64,000 nucleotides of DNA from the NCBI GenBank assembly GCA_001599595.1, contig BCHH01000004.1, positions 2,502,882 through 2,566,881 on the forward strand. Direction: 5' to 3'. Position 1 is the stretch's first letter. Each line of letters opens with the position of its first letter. The notes under the pieces are model-generated. The model was not told where the DNA came from. It worked only from the letters and a program-made list of their open reading frames with translations, and did no database searches. Of this stretch, positions 9,940 through 21,519 are shown in pieces. Source of the stretch: Beverwykella pulmonaria (Eukaryota > Ascomycota > Dothideomycetes > Pleosporales > Melanommataceae). The translations under genes and the position numbers were made by a program.

Positions 9940-12900
9940 GGCCTGCTGGAGGGGCGTTAGGACAGACTTATCGCTGATGCAATGCCGGCAGTCCACCTAC
10001 CATGATCACGGTGCGCACGAGCTCAAATGCTAGGGAAGATGCTGCTCGGGATGGCTTTAACGATGGTTGTGGATGGTTATCACGATCATGGCACGCACAA
10101 CGGAGCAGCGAAACTTGCAGAAAAAGGCGAAAAGTCCCTTCGGGTGGTGGGCGCTTGCGAGTCTTTTTGTAGAAGCTGATTGAGGGCCTCTGAGATAGCG
10201 GAGACGTGCTACGATATTGTGCTCCTGCAGAGACAGCACAGTGCGGGCGGTTTCTTCCATCCAGTCCAAGACAAGACCAGGGTCTCCGCCAATCCACGCT
10301 CGGAACGCTTCTTGATCCCACCCGCATGCCGTCGACGATGCGAGATGGGCGCGTAGGCAGAGACCAGGGCTGTGGAGGCTCTCATTCGCTACACAACGGC
10401 CGCGATGTTCAGCTAGCGAGGCTAATATATCCTGATTGGGAAGAGAATGTCCATTAATATGCCCCGGAGGAGAGTCAATGTCCATTAATAGTCCGGGACT
10501 GGAGTAGACGTATGCCAGGGCCAGGGTCTTCGAGGCTCGCAGTCGACGACGGCAGATGCGCACACCTCGCCTCCGACGCGCAGCGTGGTTTCGTTTCAAA
10601 CCAACACCAGAGGCGATCATGATGTCCGACGCCATTGAGGACCGGCACGAGTACGTCCTCACCGCAGATCTGAGCTGGCGGTCCAGTGTCGCCGCCTCCC
10701 GTTCGCATGTCGTGGCCGCGTGCAAAGCAGACTTCTCGTTGCCCAGCCACAGGAATACGTACCTCCGCACTCCACTCGCCAGTGGTTGCCGTATTGCGTC
10801 CCGTCTTGGTCATCTGGCCGGCTTGGGCCTCAATGCTCGCCCGCTGCCGTTGTTGCCGCCGCTGGTTGGCGCGCTGTGGCAGCCCCAGCGGAGTTGAGTT
10901 AGATTGATGAGCGGAGCGGATGCAAAGTCGACAGGGCATCACAACCACCCGAGCCGATGCAGCCTCATCCCCAAGCCTCTATGCATCCGGGCAATATTGG
11001 AACCTCTGTAATGCCAGGATTCGGCACGGCTGCTTGCAGCACGCCACACACGGTCGGACGTCCACCACAGTCCAGTGCGGCGTGCGCACGCTTGACGACC
11101 CATGCCGTCATCGTTCTGGGGAAAATATTCACACGTCGCTCTTTGTGCTGTGGAACAAACATCAAACATTGCTGGCCGCCTTGTGCGACCGGAGCATTAG
11201 AAACCCTTCCCGATTGCGGATTGCTGCGTCGACTCATTTTCTTGGGTTGCCCGAGATCAACCTGACTGGGCCGCCATGTCCACCACTCTCCACTTCGCTT
11301 CTGATGGATCTTCTTCTGACCGCTCTCTCGGCCGCTGTCTATCCCAACGGATGCCGTGTGCGAGCCCGCGATGGAACCATCATCAATCCGGGAGCCAACA
11401 ATCATCCAGAAAGCTGCCACACCACACTCACATGACTGACAACTTCATGCGGGTGTATATGAGTGTGGTCGCTCGTGCTCCGCTACCACGATGGTCTGGT
11501 GAAGCGTGCTCTGAGCAAAGCGAATCAGCTGCCGAAGGCGCCTTGCGACGGGCAATTGTTAAACGGCTACCAACGAGGCATTAACCAACCCAACCTGCTT
11601 CGACCGTTGCGCCAAGGACACTACCCAAGTGGATTCTGCCGTGCTACACATGCTGCGTTGTTTGGAATGCCAACAGTGTGGACGCCATTCTGGCCTCAAT
11701 ACACTCTAACATCAAATTCTGTCCATACGTGCATCCTGCTACCGCATAATTCGCTTTGGCGTTGAGGATGGGGGCAATGTAAGGCCGAAGTTAATCCCTT
11801 TGGCCTTTGAGATATGCCTGGCTATCACAGGAAGAACTCTTTAATGGAAAAGCCACCATGGCTGGCTACACTCGCGCTACCCTGTCAATGAGGGGCTTCT
11901 GAATCATGTTGTATACGAGCAAGTTATCGTTAGCTGCTAAGAGGCTGGGAGCATTCCAACTTCAACCTGGACTTCTCATCCTTCGCATCTCGACACCCAA
12001 CGACAAGTCTCGAAGACAGGTTCCATGAAATAGGGGTCCGTGAGCGTGCTCGAGTCCCTGACATTACGCGGCTTGTAGCGGATACAAAATGGTCAGCGTA
12101 AGATCCACGATGTCAGGTGAGTCTTTCAGCACGCTGGCTGACCCTGGCAGGTACCTGTGACTTGAGGTTTATTCGCGGAGCTACCAAGTATTGACAACCA
12201 AAGTCGGTAACCAATCATAGGCTATATCTGACCAAGTACGTTCAAACGGGAAAAAACCACCCGTACATCCCATTCGGGCTAATTATGGGCAATTATAATG
12301 CACGCCCCACACTCTCGAGTAAATTAGGGGTCTTTTAATAGAAGCACGGGAGAGATGCACGAAATCTTACCGAAATGGACCTTGTCACCCAAAAGCTCGT
12401 TCCACAGGCGGGCCTACCGCGATAAGCCCTACGATTGGATGAAAGAGGGGCAATCTAGTCCGTGGTCAATGCAAAATCGACTCCTTCGAAATGCTCGTAC
12501 CACTCACAGTGGTTATCCCGCGCAAAGACGGGCATCACGCCTTCCTCCCGTCGCTTCTGCATGCTCCATCCATGTCACGAGTCCGTCATGCTCGTCTCTC
12601 GGAGTCCCCTCGTCAAATTTGACCTGCCGTGTTCGGTCGTCCATGCGATCAACCTCTTTTGTCCCCCAGCTCTTCAGGTCCCGTGGTGGAAATTGATCAC
12701 GACAGATGGGGAAGCGAATCGGGCGAGAAAAGTCTGCGTGGCCCCTCTCTAGTGTTCCAACGCTCTGGATTTCACGAGCACACGGCAGAGCACGGTAGCA
12801 CTAGGCCACTCTGCATGCTTCGGCGTCGACACCGAGACAGAGTCCTTCATGCTGTAAGTCAGGTCCAGCACTGTGGACGCTAGAAGCCCGCAAATGCAAA

Positions 12901-13675
12901 CCTCACATATGCAGTCTTGGCAATACTCGAGCCTCGAGGATCTACGGTGGTCCAAGCAACCAGCAACGTCCGGGCCGGCCAGTTATCACAGCCGCTGCAA
13001 GTGTTTGATCTGGCTCCACGCCGCTTTCGGATGCGCAGATATTGCGTTGAGAGTTGGGGGTTGGGGGTTGAATGGCCAAGCCAACCTTGTCCCGGTCAGC
13101 AAAGTTAATTTAGCCCAAAGAAGGTGAATTAACTGCTAAAAACGCCGTGCGGGGGCCGCCAGCCTGATCCATATCCGTGCAGCAGCGCTGGCTGGTAATG
13201 GTCTCCATGTGGTCTGGGCTGGCGGGTAACCGCGACGCAAAAATAGCTGCAGGCCAATAATTGCCCCAAATTTCGCTATCAGTATGCAGGGCAATGGTCC
13301 TCTATCCAATCAGTATCCTATACCCCTTCCCCCAAGGCGTTCGTAGCCTCTCCCTGTTGGTGGGCACTTTGGGCAGATCCAAGAATAGATGCACACCCTT
13401 TTGCTGTCATTGTGCCGTTTGTAGCACTTATAAGGTACATAATCTTCACGCTCCTTCACTCTGAAAAAGGTATCGACATAATTTGCTCCCGACTCTCCTC
13501 TACACTCGAAGCAGGCTTCGAATTACCTATCTTTAATTAAGAGCATACCCGGTCCAAGCCTCGACATCCTGTCCCTTACGATCCCTCCCGTCGCGCGTTA
13601 GTTTAGTCGTTATTGCCGCATTGTTTACTAGCCTTCATAAACCATCTCACTGGGCCCAAAGTACATGAGCTGTCC
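9940..13675. other. Long divergent intergenic region, 3.7 kb
   Basis: This region lies between the divergent SAM/PH and Zn2Cys6 genes. Several frames stay open, including 237 codons on the - strand at 10057-10770, but their Arg/Ser/His-rich translations resemble chance open frames in GC-rich DNA. A 14-bp direct repeat lies at 10446 and 10477, and a G-rich TTGGGGGTTGGGGGTTG run at about 13054-13070. The last 250 bp look like the promoter/leader of the transcription factor, with a TATA-like TTATAAGG near 13429 and CT-rich sequence after it. Such a long upstream region is common for fungal regulators. Confidence 0.5.
10446..10490. repeat. 14-bp direct repeat
   Basis: AATGTCCATTAATA occurs at 10446-10459 and again at 10477-10490, 31 bp apart, in the upstream region of the SAM/PH gene. 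It could be a regulatory pair or a small duplication; nothing distinguishes these. Confidence 0.6.
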
Positions 13676-15739
13676 ATGTCCTCCTCTTCAGTGCCATCTT
13701 CTGCTGGCAAACAATCTTCAACAATGGTCGGAACTACAAACGCTGCCAATGCTGCAAAGCAAGCTGCTGCCAAAATGCACCGTCGCTCGCGATCAGGTAG
13801 GTGCCATTCTTCTCACTACCTTGCAGGGATGACCCCACGCTTGGACACCAAAGCTAACGGGAGCTCCATAGGCTGCTTCACATGCCGTCTGCGACGAAAG
13901 AAGTGTGATGAGGGAAAGCCCTCTTGTCGCGCATGCAAACACCTTGGACTGAAGTGTGAATATAAAAGGCCAATGTGGTGGAGCAACAACGAGCAGAGGC
14001 GGAACCAGAAAGAGGTCATAAAGAACATCATCAAGCGCACGAAGCTCAACGAGAAGACTGCGAACGGCACCACCATGAGCGCCAGCACACCTCCGAGCCT
14101 ATGTCACTCCCTCCCAACTTCAGACACCTTCTCCGACGGAATGGGCTGCACACGCGCGCCATCCGTCGACTCTCAACTTTCCTTGGATTACAACTTCAAT
14201 CAGATGTCAGCACCTGACCTCTACAACTCGGTTGCGATGCCACCGCCCATGTTCGCTCCTTCTTTCGCCCACCCCGGGCAATTTGCACCGTACGAAGTGG
14301 ATATCAAGACTGAGAGCCAAATGTTTATCAATGATATCCCCACACGCCGGGACTCGACAATCTCCACGTTCAGCACCTACCAAGCCCCACCTGTCATCGG
14401 CGACCCGTTCCCCACGGAGAATTGGGTGCACCAAGACTATTTCGAGAGTCGTCGCGAGTCTTTTGCAGAAGAGCCGCTAGACTTCCAAGTTTTTGACTTC
14501 CCACATGAATCATTTAGCCCCTCCCACCAAGCCATGATTCAAGTTGACGAATGCGATCAACATTTGCTCAATCACTTTATCGACAACGTTCTGCGCCTGA
14601 TCTTCCCGATTCTGGAAGTGAACCAGCATGGCTCAGCGCGCTCAGACATCATTCTCCCAGCACTGGAATCGAACAAGACATATCTTCACTGCTGCTTGAG
14701 CATTTCCGCATTGCACCTCAAGGCGACCGAGAGAATACAGGGTGAGCAGATCGACAGCGACATCCTCCGCCACCGCTTTGCGACTATCACGGAGCTCTGC
14801 GAGGCTCTTCGCCAGGACACCAACCACGCGCAAATCCTAGAGGCCGCGCTTGGTATGATTTTCTTCCAATGCTCCGTCGGTCGGCCCGATGACTGCCTTC
14901 CGGATATCCCATGGCACCAACACTTCCACCCCGCGATCGAACTCGTCCAAAAGCTTGATCTTCCCGCGCAACTCGTTGCCATGAACGGACAGCCCCACTC
15001 GCAGCCACCGTTTAACATGACACTTGCTTCTTGGATCGATATTCTTGGTGCCACAATGCTCGGCAGGACGCCTGCATTTGCCGACACTTACCGGGAGAAG
15101 CTCATTGCCGACTCGCCGTCTGGCCTTGCTGAGCTCATGGGATGCGACGACCGGATCATGTATCTGATTTCAGAAATCGCCTGCCTCGAGGCATTGAAGA
15201 ACGACAACATGGATGAAGTCCAACTGTGCGCGCACATCAAGCTTCTCGGCGATCAAATCAGCTTGTCCGAACCACCGCTCGGGACCGTCGCAAACGCATA
15301 CTCGTCTACCGGCGCGATCCGGCCAAAGCAGCTGAACAGGAACATGACGGCAGTGTTCCGTTTGGCCGCTCGGATCTACCTGTGCAGCCTGGTTCCCGAC
15401 TTCGACCGCACACAAGCCAGCATCGCCAACCTGGTCAATGCTATGAGCGACGCGATGGAGTTCATCCCTGCTGGATCCGACGGTTTCGACCGCTCCCTTG
15501 TTTGGCCGCTTCTTGTGGCCGGATCCGTTTCCCTTCCGAACTCGTCCTTCCGCACAATGTTCGCGGAGCGCGTGCACCGGCTAGGCGAGGCCTCGGAATT
15601 CGGTTCATTTGGAAGAATTAAGGAACTCCTCAAAGACGTATGGCACATCAACGATGCCGCCCTCGCGAAAGGCGACAAACAGAGTGTTCACTGGCGGAAC
15701 ACGATGCAACAGAAGGGCTGGGATTTCCTATTGATCTAG
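13676..15739 (+). CDS. Zn2Cys6 transcription factor
   Basis: A nuclear DNA-binding regulator of 662 aa from exons 13676-13796 and 13872-15739. The zinc cluster begins right after the splice: C42-x2-C45-x6-C52-x6-C59-x2-C62-x6-C69, followed by the basic, Trp-containing linker KRPMWWSNNEQRR and helix KEVIKNIIKRTKL. The rest resembles the fungal-specific transcription factor 2 type of regulatory domain, with a conserved LLNHFIDNVLRLIFPILE helix near the middle and W-rich helices at the end. The intron is 75 nt with a GCTAAC branch site. It is exactly 25 codons with no stop, so retention would insert 25 residues just before the zinc cluster. ATG 13676 is the first in frame; the open frame extends further upstream without another ATG. 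The target pathway is not evident, and no metabolic cluster surrounds it. Confidence 0.9.
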   Translation: MSSSSVPSSAGKQSSTMVGTTNAANAAKQAAAKMHRRSRSGRCHSSHYLAGMTPRLDTKANGSSIGCFTCRLRRKKCDEGKPSCRACKHLGLKCEYKRPMWWSNNEQRRNQKEVIKNIIKRTKLNEKTANGTTMSASTPPSLCHSLPTSDTFSDGMGCTRAPSVDSQLSLDYNFNQMSAPDLYNSVAMPPPMFAPSFAHPGQFAPYEVDIKTESQMFINDIPTRRDSTISTFSTYQAPPVIGDPFPTENWVHQDYFESRRESFAEEPLDFQVFDFPHESFSPSHQAMIQVDECDQHLLNHFIDNVLRLIFPILEVNQHGSARSDIILPALESNKTYLHCCLSISALHLKATERIQGEQIDSDILRHRFATITELCEALRQDTNHAQILEAALGMIFFQCSVGRPDDCLPDIPWHQHFHPAIELVQKLDLPAQLVAMNGQPHSQPPFNMTLASWIDILGATMLGRTPAFADTYREKLIADSPSGLAELMGCDDRIMYLISEIACLEALKNDNMDEVQLCAHIKLLGDQISLSEPPLGTVANAYSSTGAIRPKQLNRNMTAVFRLAARIYLCSLVPDFDRTQASIANLVNAMSDAMEFIPAGSDGFDRSLVWPLLVAGSVSLPNSSFRTMFAERVHRLGEASEFGSFGRIKELLKDVWHINDAALAKGDKQSVHWRNTMQQKGWDFLLI

Positions 15740-16594
15740 GAAGCTCGCCCGTCTGCTGGACTGCATCCTAGTCTGTGCTCGACTTCCTGCTCACACTCCT
15801 TCATCGTCTCGATTGGCCAGCGCGACCAAAAAGCACTGTTTTTTCTTGCATATATTACCTTCACTACGCTTTATACCCACTTTGTAATTTTTATATTATC
15901 GATATCATCTGGCGGAGCTATAGACACAGCATCTATGGGCATGGCGGCCTCTCATCTGGGAAAGGCGTTAGGGTGGAACATTACCGGTGATGATATGACG
16001 GCTGCATTGATGCCTTGCTTCCCCTGGCTGGCATCTTGGACACAGGAGGGGGCTACGCGCAAGTGGAAGCTAGTGCAGCTTCCACCCGCACACACACACA
16101 TATGTATAATAATTAGCGACGGAAGGGCGATTCAAACGAGCGCCACAGATCGGCACGTAGCAGGTAGCAGAAAGCATCAAATGAGAATCCTTCTCGATAT
16201 AATTTTGCCTCGGGATGTGGTGACTAATTGTCTATCCAAGTGCTCGTCGCCACATCATTCTGCCACGATCTGCGCGCCGCCCGGTTGTTAGCTCCGAGCG
16301 TAAGAAGATGCTAATTTTAGCGAGCTTCGGGGAAGAGAATAGAAGCTGCACTCAAACGTGGATGACGACGACTGCCTGTATGTGGCACGTCTGCAGCAAC
16401 TGCAACGGCCAAAGAGGTTTGATGTGGCCCGCCATCGCCCGAAGTGTCTCGCATTTGAACGTCGAATACGGCCCTAGACTGCTAATTTCCCGTCTTCATT
16501 AACGTAACACCTAAAGTGTCTTCAGCCCCCACCCTTATATACGACGCCTTTCCGGAACGCGCCTTTCGTCGAACCCTTCGTACTCCACGTCCCA
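15740..16594. other. Intergenic region
   Basis: Contains the 3' end of the Zn2Cys6 gene, a short (CA)n tract at about 16088-16100 and the promoter of the next gene. No coding signal was recognised. Confidence 0.5.
16536..16541 (+). promoter_or_regulatory. TATA-like box
   Basis: TATATA about 54 bp before the ATG at 16595, after a CAGCCCCCACCC run. It is close to the start codon, implying a very short leader. Confidence 0.4.
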
Positions 16595-17716
16595 ATGTCG
16601 CTCTCCGCCGCCACCACGTTCCCGCCGTTTGCTCCCGTGGACACAACGACGCTGAGCTGCCCGGTCAAGGACGAGGTCGAGTCTCCGAGCATCTCGAGTA
16701 CCAACGCCCTCGCACGCTTCGAGTTTCAGGCCGGCCATGGCAGGGAAGGCACCAAGATTTTGATGGTAGAATGGGAGGACGACGACACAACTCGCGGCAT
16801 CCGCGGCGACTGGCACATCTCATGGGAAGGCAAAACGACCGTGCTGCCTGCTGACGACCAGCCGAGTAACGATGTCAACCGCATCTACTTTTTGCTGCCG
16901 CCAGGTGTCGCGGTTCCTTCGAGCATAACGCTTACGCACCGGCCGCAGGACGGCAATAAGCCATCCGTAGTATGGCACACAAACCCGCTGCCCGCCATCT
17001 TCCCGCCAGAACTAGGCGCATCTGCTCGCGCTGCGGGAAAGAAGGGGATTCTTCACACCATATGGGCCAAGAAGCGGATGCAGGTTCTGCAAAAAGAGAT
17101 TGAAGCCGAGTCAAAAAACAATGTGGAGGGTATAGGATTCCTGATGGCCGTGCAGGAGAAGGAATGGATCGAGCAGACTTTTGGTGTGACTGCGAAACCG
17201 CTCGGGCTCAGCCTCTCACTGGCCGAGCCGACCGTGGCGCCCTTGGGGCCTGCAAGCCCTCGATCTCCAGGCGGAGGCCGGCTGATGGAGAAGCTACGCG
17301 GTCTGAAACTGGGAACAAGCGAGAGGGATTTGACGGTGAAGTCAGAGTCTGGTGAAGTTCCACTTTCGAATCCTCTCTCGCCCGAGTCCTCGGATGTTGC
17401 CGTGTCCTCGTTTGCCACGTTCAAGGGCGCCAACCCTGCGGTGCTTGCAGCAAAACCCCCGCAGCCTCCACAGGCGATCCGAAAAGTTGCAGCTCATGGG
17501 CCACCGCCCTCTGTCGTGGCACAACAGGTGCAGCAGCAACAGCAGCAGCAGCATCTCGGCATGGCCTCCCTCAACGCATTCACCTCCACCGCGCCGCCTT
17601 TTCAGTCCCGAGGCCCGCCTTTACCAGACGATGACAATGACGATGGCCTTTTTGCGCTGCCCATTAGTCCTCGGAGCCCGGAAATGGGCAAGAGCCCGTT
17701 TTCGTTCGCTGCGTGA
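16595..17716 (+). CDS. Conserved fungal protein of unknown function
   Basis: An intronless 373-aa frame, not recognised as a named family. The N-terminal about 200 residues look folded: beta-like segments (ALARFEFQAGHG, TKILMVEWEDDD, GDWHISWEGKTTVLP), a hydrophobic VNRIYFLLPPGVAVP strand, then a helical IWAKKRMQVLQKEIEAES and NVEGIGFLMAVQEKEWIEQTFG. The C-terminal half is disordered: Ser/Pro-rich with a polyglutamine run (QVQQQQQQQ, codons near 17527-17553) and an acidic DDDNDDGLFALP patch followed by SPRSPEMGKSPFSF, which looks like a conserved short motif. No signal peptide or membrane segment. Pro/Ser-rich SPxS sites suggest phosphorylation. A role in the cytosol or nucleus is inference only. 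Confidence 0.8.
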   Translation: MSLSAATTFPPFAPVDTTTLSCPVKDEVESPSISSTNALARFEFQAGHGREGTKILMVEWEDDDTTRGIRGDWHISWEGKTTVLPADDQPSNDVNRIYFLLPPGVAVPSSITLTHRPQDGNKPSVVWHTNPLPAIFPPELGASARAAGKKGILHTIWAKKRMQVLQKEIEAESKNNVEGIGFLMAVQEKEWIEQTFGVTAKPLGLSLSLAEPTVAPLGPASPRSPGGGRLMEKLRGLKLGTSERDLTVKSESGEVPLSNPLSPESSDVAVSSFATFKGANPAVLAAKPPQPPQAIRKVAAHGPPPSVVAQQVQQQQQQQHLGMASLNAFTSTAPPFQSRGPPLPDDDNDDGLFALPISPRSPEMGKSPFSFAA

Positions 17717-18284
17717 TTCCTAGGAGTGCTGGAGTTTATGGTTCGGAGGGAATCATCCATGTCTATTTCCAGGGTGCACTTAATGGCTTTGATGATACCT
17801 AGAGTAGATAGTGATGGCTGAAGGAGGGCCCGTTATTCCACCTCAGAAGTGAACGACCTTCATTTGGCTCAGTGCCATCCGGAACGCTTTTGGACGCAGC
17901 CCTGAAGCTATGCTATTTATTTATAAAGCAATGGAAGCGTTGAACCAAAATGATGATTTCTTCACATCTGCCGCATGAAATGGAATGTTTCCTACCAAAG
18001 TCTTCCTAAATGGAAAGAAACATTGCCCCTTCCAAGCTGCAGATGTGCTTGTTCACTGGACTAGTCCTGAACAGACACTATGGTCACGTGGGTGGCTGGC
18101 GCCCAGGCGCTAATGGAGCCAGATCGCTCCCAAGGTTTGAAGCTTCAACATGTCCGTCGCTCCCAGTCACCCACCACACCACACCAACACCCGATTTCAG
18201 CATTCACCGCGTCGACAACCCTCTAGACACGCTCCACCCACTACTCTCACATCCACACTTTTCCCTACGCGTGCTGCAAACGTC
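17717..18284. other. Intergenic region and leader of PRP39
   Basis: Holds the 3' end of the unknown gene and the promoter of PRP39. An in-frame ATG at 18150 lies in CT/CA-rich leader-like sequence and could add 45 residues to PRP39, but the encoded Pro/His/Thr-rich stretch does not look like folded protein. Confidence 0.45.
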
Positions 18285-20883
18285 ATGTTGGTCACTGGTC
18301 GAGGAAGCATTGCTCAGGTGCAGTACAATGGCGATGAAGCGGCAGCTGAGATCAAGAAGCTACTGGACGCCGTGGTAAGTCTCTGACCCGCATCCACTCG
18401 TTTTGCGCGCTGGTCGCTAAAATTGCCCTTCTAGATCGAAAATGAGGACGACTTCGAGAAGTGGGAGGCACTTGTTGTTCGCGCTTCGGACCTTGAGGGC
18501 GGCGTCACCCGTAATTCCAGCCCGTCCGCTATCGAGCTCGTCCGCAATGTCTTTGACTGCTTTCTCGCGAAGTTTCCGCTCTTCTTTGGATACTGGAAGA
18601 AGTACGCCGACCTCGAGTTCTCGATAGGAGGTACTGAGACGGCTGAAATGGTATGGTAACCCCTTATACCGTAGCCGGCTGGTGCGGACATGGCCTCTCG
18701 GTCGGGGATTTTGCTGCCTTCACAGCACGAGTAAACCCATTTGCAACTGGCGCCAATGTTTCCTCAACACAGCCATAGCGATCAAACAACAGCGCTAACT
18801 CCTATCCTAGGTCTACGAACGCGGAGTATCTTGTATTTCCAGCTCCGTGGATCTTTGGTCCAACTACTGCTCTTTCAAGATGGACACGTGTCACGACTAC
18901 GACATCATTCGAGAGTAAGTTTTGTCTTCTTCCTTGGTTCAAAGACATAACCACGCCCATAGCCGATAACGGGAGCACATCCAAAGATTCCAGGTTTACA
19001 TTCGGCGTCGTTTATCGAGCCCTCTTGCCTTTTCTTCCCCGCGTCTTTGTCACGATACTGCGCGCATTTGAGATTCCTTACATTTCGGGTGGTTCAGAGC
19101 CTTGCACTTGAATAGGGTTCATGTTCCTGTCCTGTTTTATCTGTGAACCTCATCTTTGTATTCCCCCACTTTCTGTGACCTAGCTGACCATTCAGGTTAT
19201 TCGAACGCGGCGCCCAGTTCGTCGGCCTCGACTACCAAGGCCACCCTTTCTGGGACAAGTACATCGAATTCGAAGAACGTGTTCAAGAGCCCTCCCGCGT
19301 TATAAAGCTCCACGAACGTATTGTTCACATACCTCTGTATCAGTTCCAACGGTACTACGAAAAGTTTCGCGGGTTTATCACCTCAAGTACAACCAAGATC
19401 GAAGATCTTACAGCGCCTGATACTCTCGATGTCTTGAGGAAGGCTCTGATCCTAGAAAATCAAGGTCTTCCAGAAAAGTCGGAACCCGAACTTGAGCGTT
19501 TGCTTCGTACCAAGATTGATCATCTCTATTGGGAGATCTACACTCGCACCCAGACTGAGGTGCAGAACCGATGGACGTATGAACAGCTCATCAAGCGAGC
19601 CTACTTCCACGTAACTGAAGTGGAAGATGCCGAGCTAGCCAATTGGCGCAAGTACCTAGACTTTGAGGAGGCTGAAGGTGACTTCCAACGCACTTCCTTT
19701 TTGTATGAGCGATGTTTGGTGGCATGCGCCCTCTATGAAGAGTTCTGGCTGCGCTATGCGCGCTGGATGTTTGCACAGGGGAAAGAAGAGGACGCTCGGC
19801 TTATTTACATGAGAGCAAGTTGCATATTTGTCCCCATCTCCCACCCGACTATTCGTCTCAACTGGGCCCGGTTTGAAGAAAAACTCGGTCGCGTCCAAGT
19901 CGCTCGCGACATTCACCTCGCAATTCTCGAGGAGGTCCCGGAGCATGTAGAAACGATCATCTCGTTAGCTGGTGTAGAGCGTCGTCACGAAGGCAATGAT
20001 GCAGCTGTTCAGCTCTTAGAGAGTTTCATCAGTCAACGCGACGTCAATGTAGCCGGCTTCCTAGCCGCGGAGCAAGCTCGAATCCTTTGGCGATGCAAAG
20101 GCTCGGCAGACGAAGCTCGGAAACTCTTCAAAGACAAGCACGAGAAGTATCTCGACTCCCGCGCATTCTGGAGCAAGTACCTGAACTTCGAGATTGACCA
20201 GCCCGCTTTAAACGAACAGGAGGCGCACACTCGCATTCAAGAGGTTCACGACTTGCTGCGAACCAAAGGCCGCTTCTCTCCAGACACGAAGAAGGAGCTC
20301 TCGCACTTATACATGGAGTATCTACTTGACTGCGGCGGCAAAGACGTAACAAGCGAGTACGTGAAACTCGACAAGGAAGTGAATGGGTATGTATATCATC
20401 TACTACAGATGCTCCTTCCCCTTCTCCCCAAATCCCCTCCAAACGACCACCTCACTTTGCAGAAAACTCGCGAAAACCCTCCTCTGCGTTGACTTTGTTT
20501 AAAACATGGCAAGACCTCTTCGAATGCGAAAAAGGCACGACGCGTCGTCCACTTCACTCTAGCTAGCCTATCTTCCCTTTCCCAGTCCCCATTTGCTAGT
20601 CACATCATCCGCACCGCACGACCGATAGCGAAATTTGGCATTGTTGGAGTACCCAAATCACGTAAGCTTGCTAACGATCAGACCCTCCCCCCACAGTCCC
20701 CTCTCCGTTCAACGCCAGATAAAAGACAGTGGTCATCCAGGAACTCTCATACCCGTAGCTGATCGACAATATGAAGATCACAGCAACGAGTCCAAGGTCC
20801 AAGTGGTAAGTGAGCCCAGCTCCTCCATGAGCACTTATTTTGCTAACCACCACATATAGCCTGTCCAATTTACTTCAACGTAG
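18285..20883 (+). CDS. PRP39: U1 snRNP splicing factor PRP39 (HAT repeats, 6 exons)
   Basis: Prp39 is a U1 snRNP component that helps U1 bind 5' splice sites. Exons: 18285-18374, 18435-18650, 18811-18914, 19196-20386, 20697-20805 and 20860-20883, giving 577 aa. HAT (half-TPR) repeats run through it, with the typical Trp/Tyr pattern: FEKWEALVVRA, YWKKYADLEFSI, LWSNYCSFKM, FWDKYIEFEERV, NWRKYLDFEEAEG, FWLRYARWMFAQG and FWSKYLNFEID. The segment after the fourth intron begins NGPLSVQ, matching the usual family ending and fixing that acceptor. Introns 2-4 are 160, 281 and 310 nt, far longer than the local norm. An internal CAG at 20460-20462 offers an earlier acceptor that leads to a stop after about 13 codons. 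An alternative start at 18150 exists. Confidence 0.9.
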
Positions 20884-21519
20884 CGGTTGCCGAAACTGAT
20901 CCGTCAAAAGCGGTCTTACTCTCCAAAGATCTACGCGGCTACTCAGATTCAACAGTTAAGAATAACATCTTTCGGTAGCTGAGATCCGATCGACTATTCT
21001 GATATGTCTTACGTCTTCATTTGTTCATCATTAAGGTAAGCAACATTCGACCTGCTGTCACATTCATCGTCTCCCTCCCCTCTACCCTTGCTATATCATC
21101 GATGGAAAAGTTCTTTGAGTCATTAGTGTGGGTCTTGGTTGTATTCCGTGTTTTTCTCCACGTGTATTGTATTTCATTGTAAATGGATGGTCATCTACCA
21201 TCTTCGGCGAGGGTGTGTAAGGTGGCAATATTTGCATGGCGGCTCGGGTTATCGGCGTTAATAATGGTCCTTTTATCATGTCTGCTAGTCTACATGCTTG
21301 TTATTCACGCATCCTCGACGTACTGGGTAGGAAATATATCCAAAGTTCCATGAATGAGCTCTCCCGTATCTGAACCATGTAATGTTGGAGCATCAACTTT
21401 TTGACGCGTCATTTGTTCCATTTATTATCATTACATCCTCGACATCTACATACCTGGGCTATATACAGGACGTTCTACACACCACGTCCCCCATCGCACC
21501 CATCCTCTCTCAAAATTTC
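20884..21519. other. Convergent intergenic region
   Basis: About 640 bp between the PRP39 and gamma-glutamyltransferase stops, moderately AT-rich. It holds two 3' untranslated regions; I see no gene. Confidence 0.5.

Noticed and set aside
10057..10770. 237-codon - strand open frame upstream of the SAM/PH gene
   Set aside because: Arg/Ser/His-rich translation without motifs; competing frames on both strands are equally open, as expected by chance in GC-rich DNA.
20463..20502. Alternative last exon of PRP39 after CTTTGCAG
   Set aside because: It gives a non-conserved 13-residue ending, whereas the acceptor at 20696 restores the family-like NGPLSVQ end. Retained only as possible alternative splicing.
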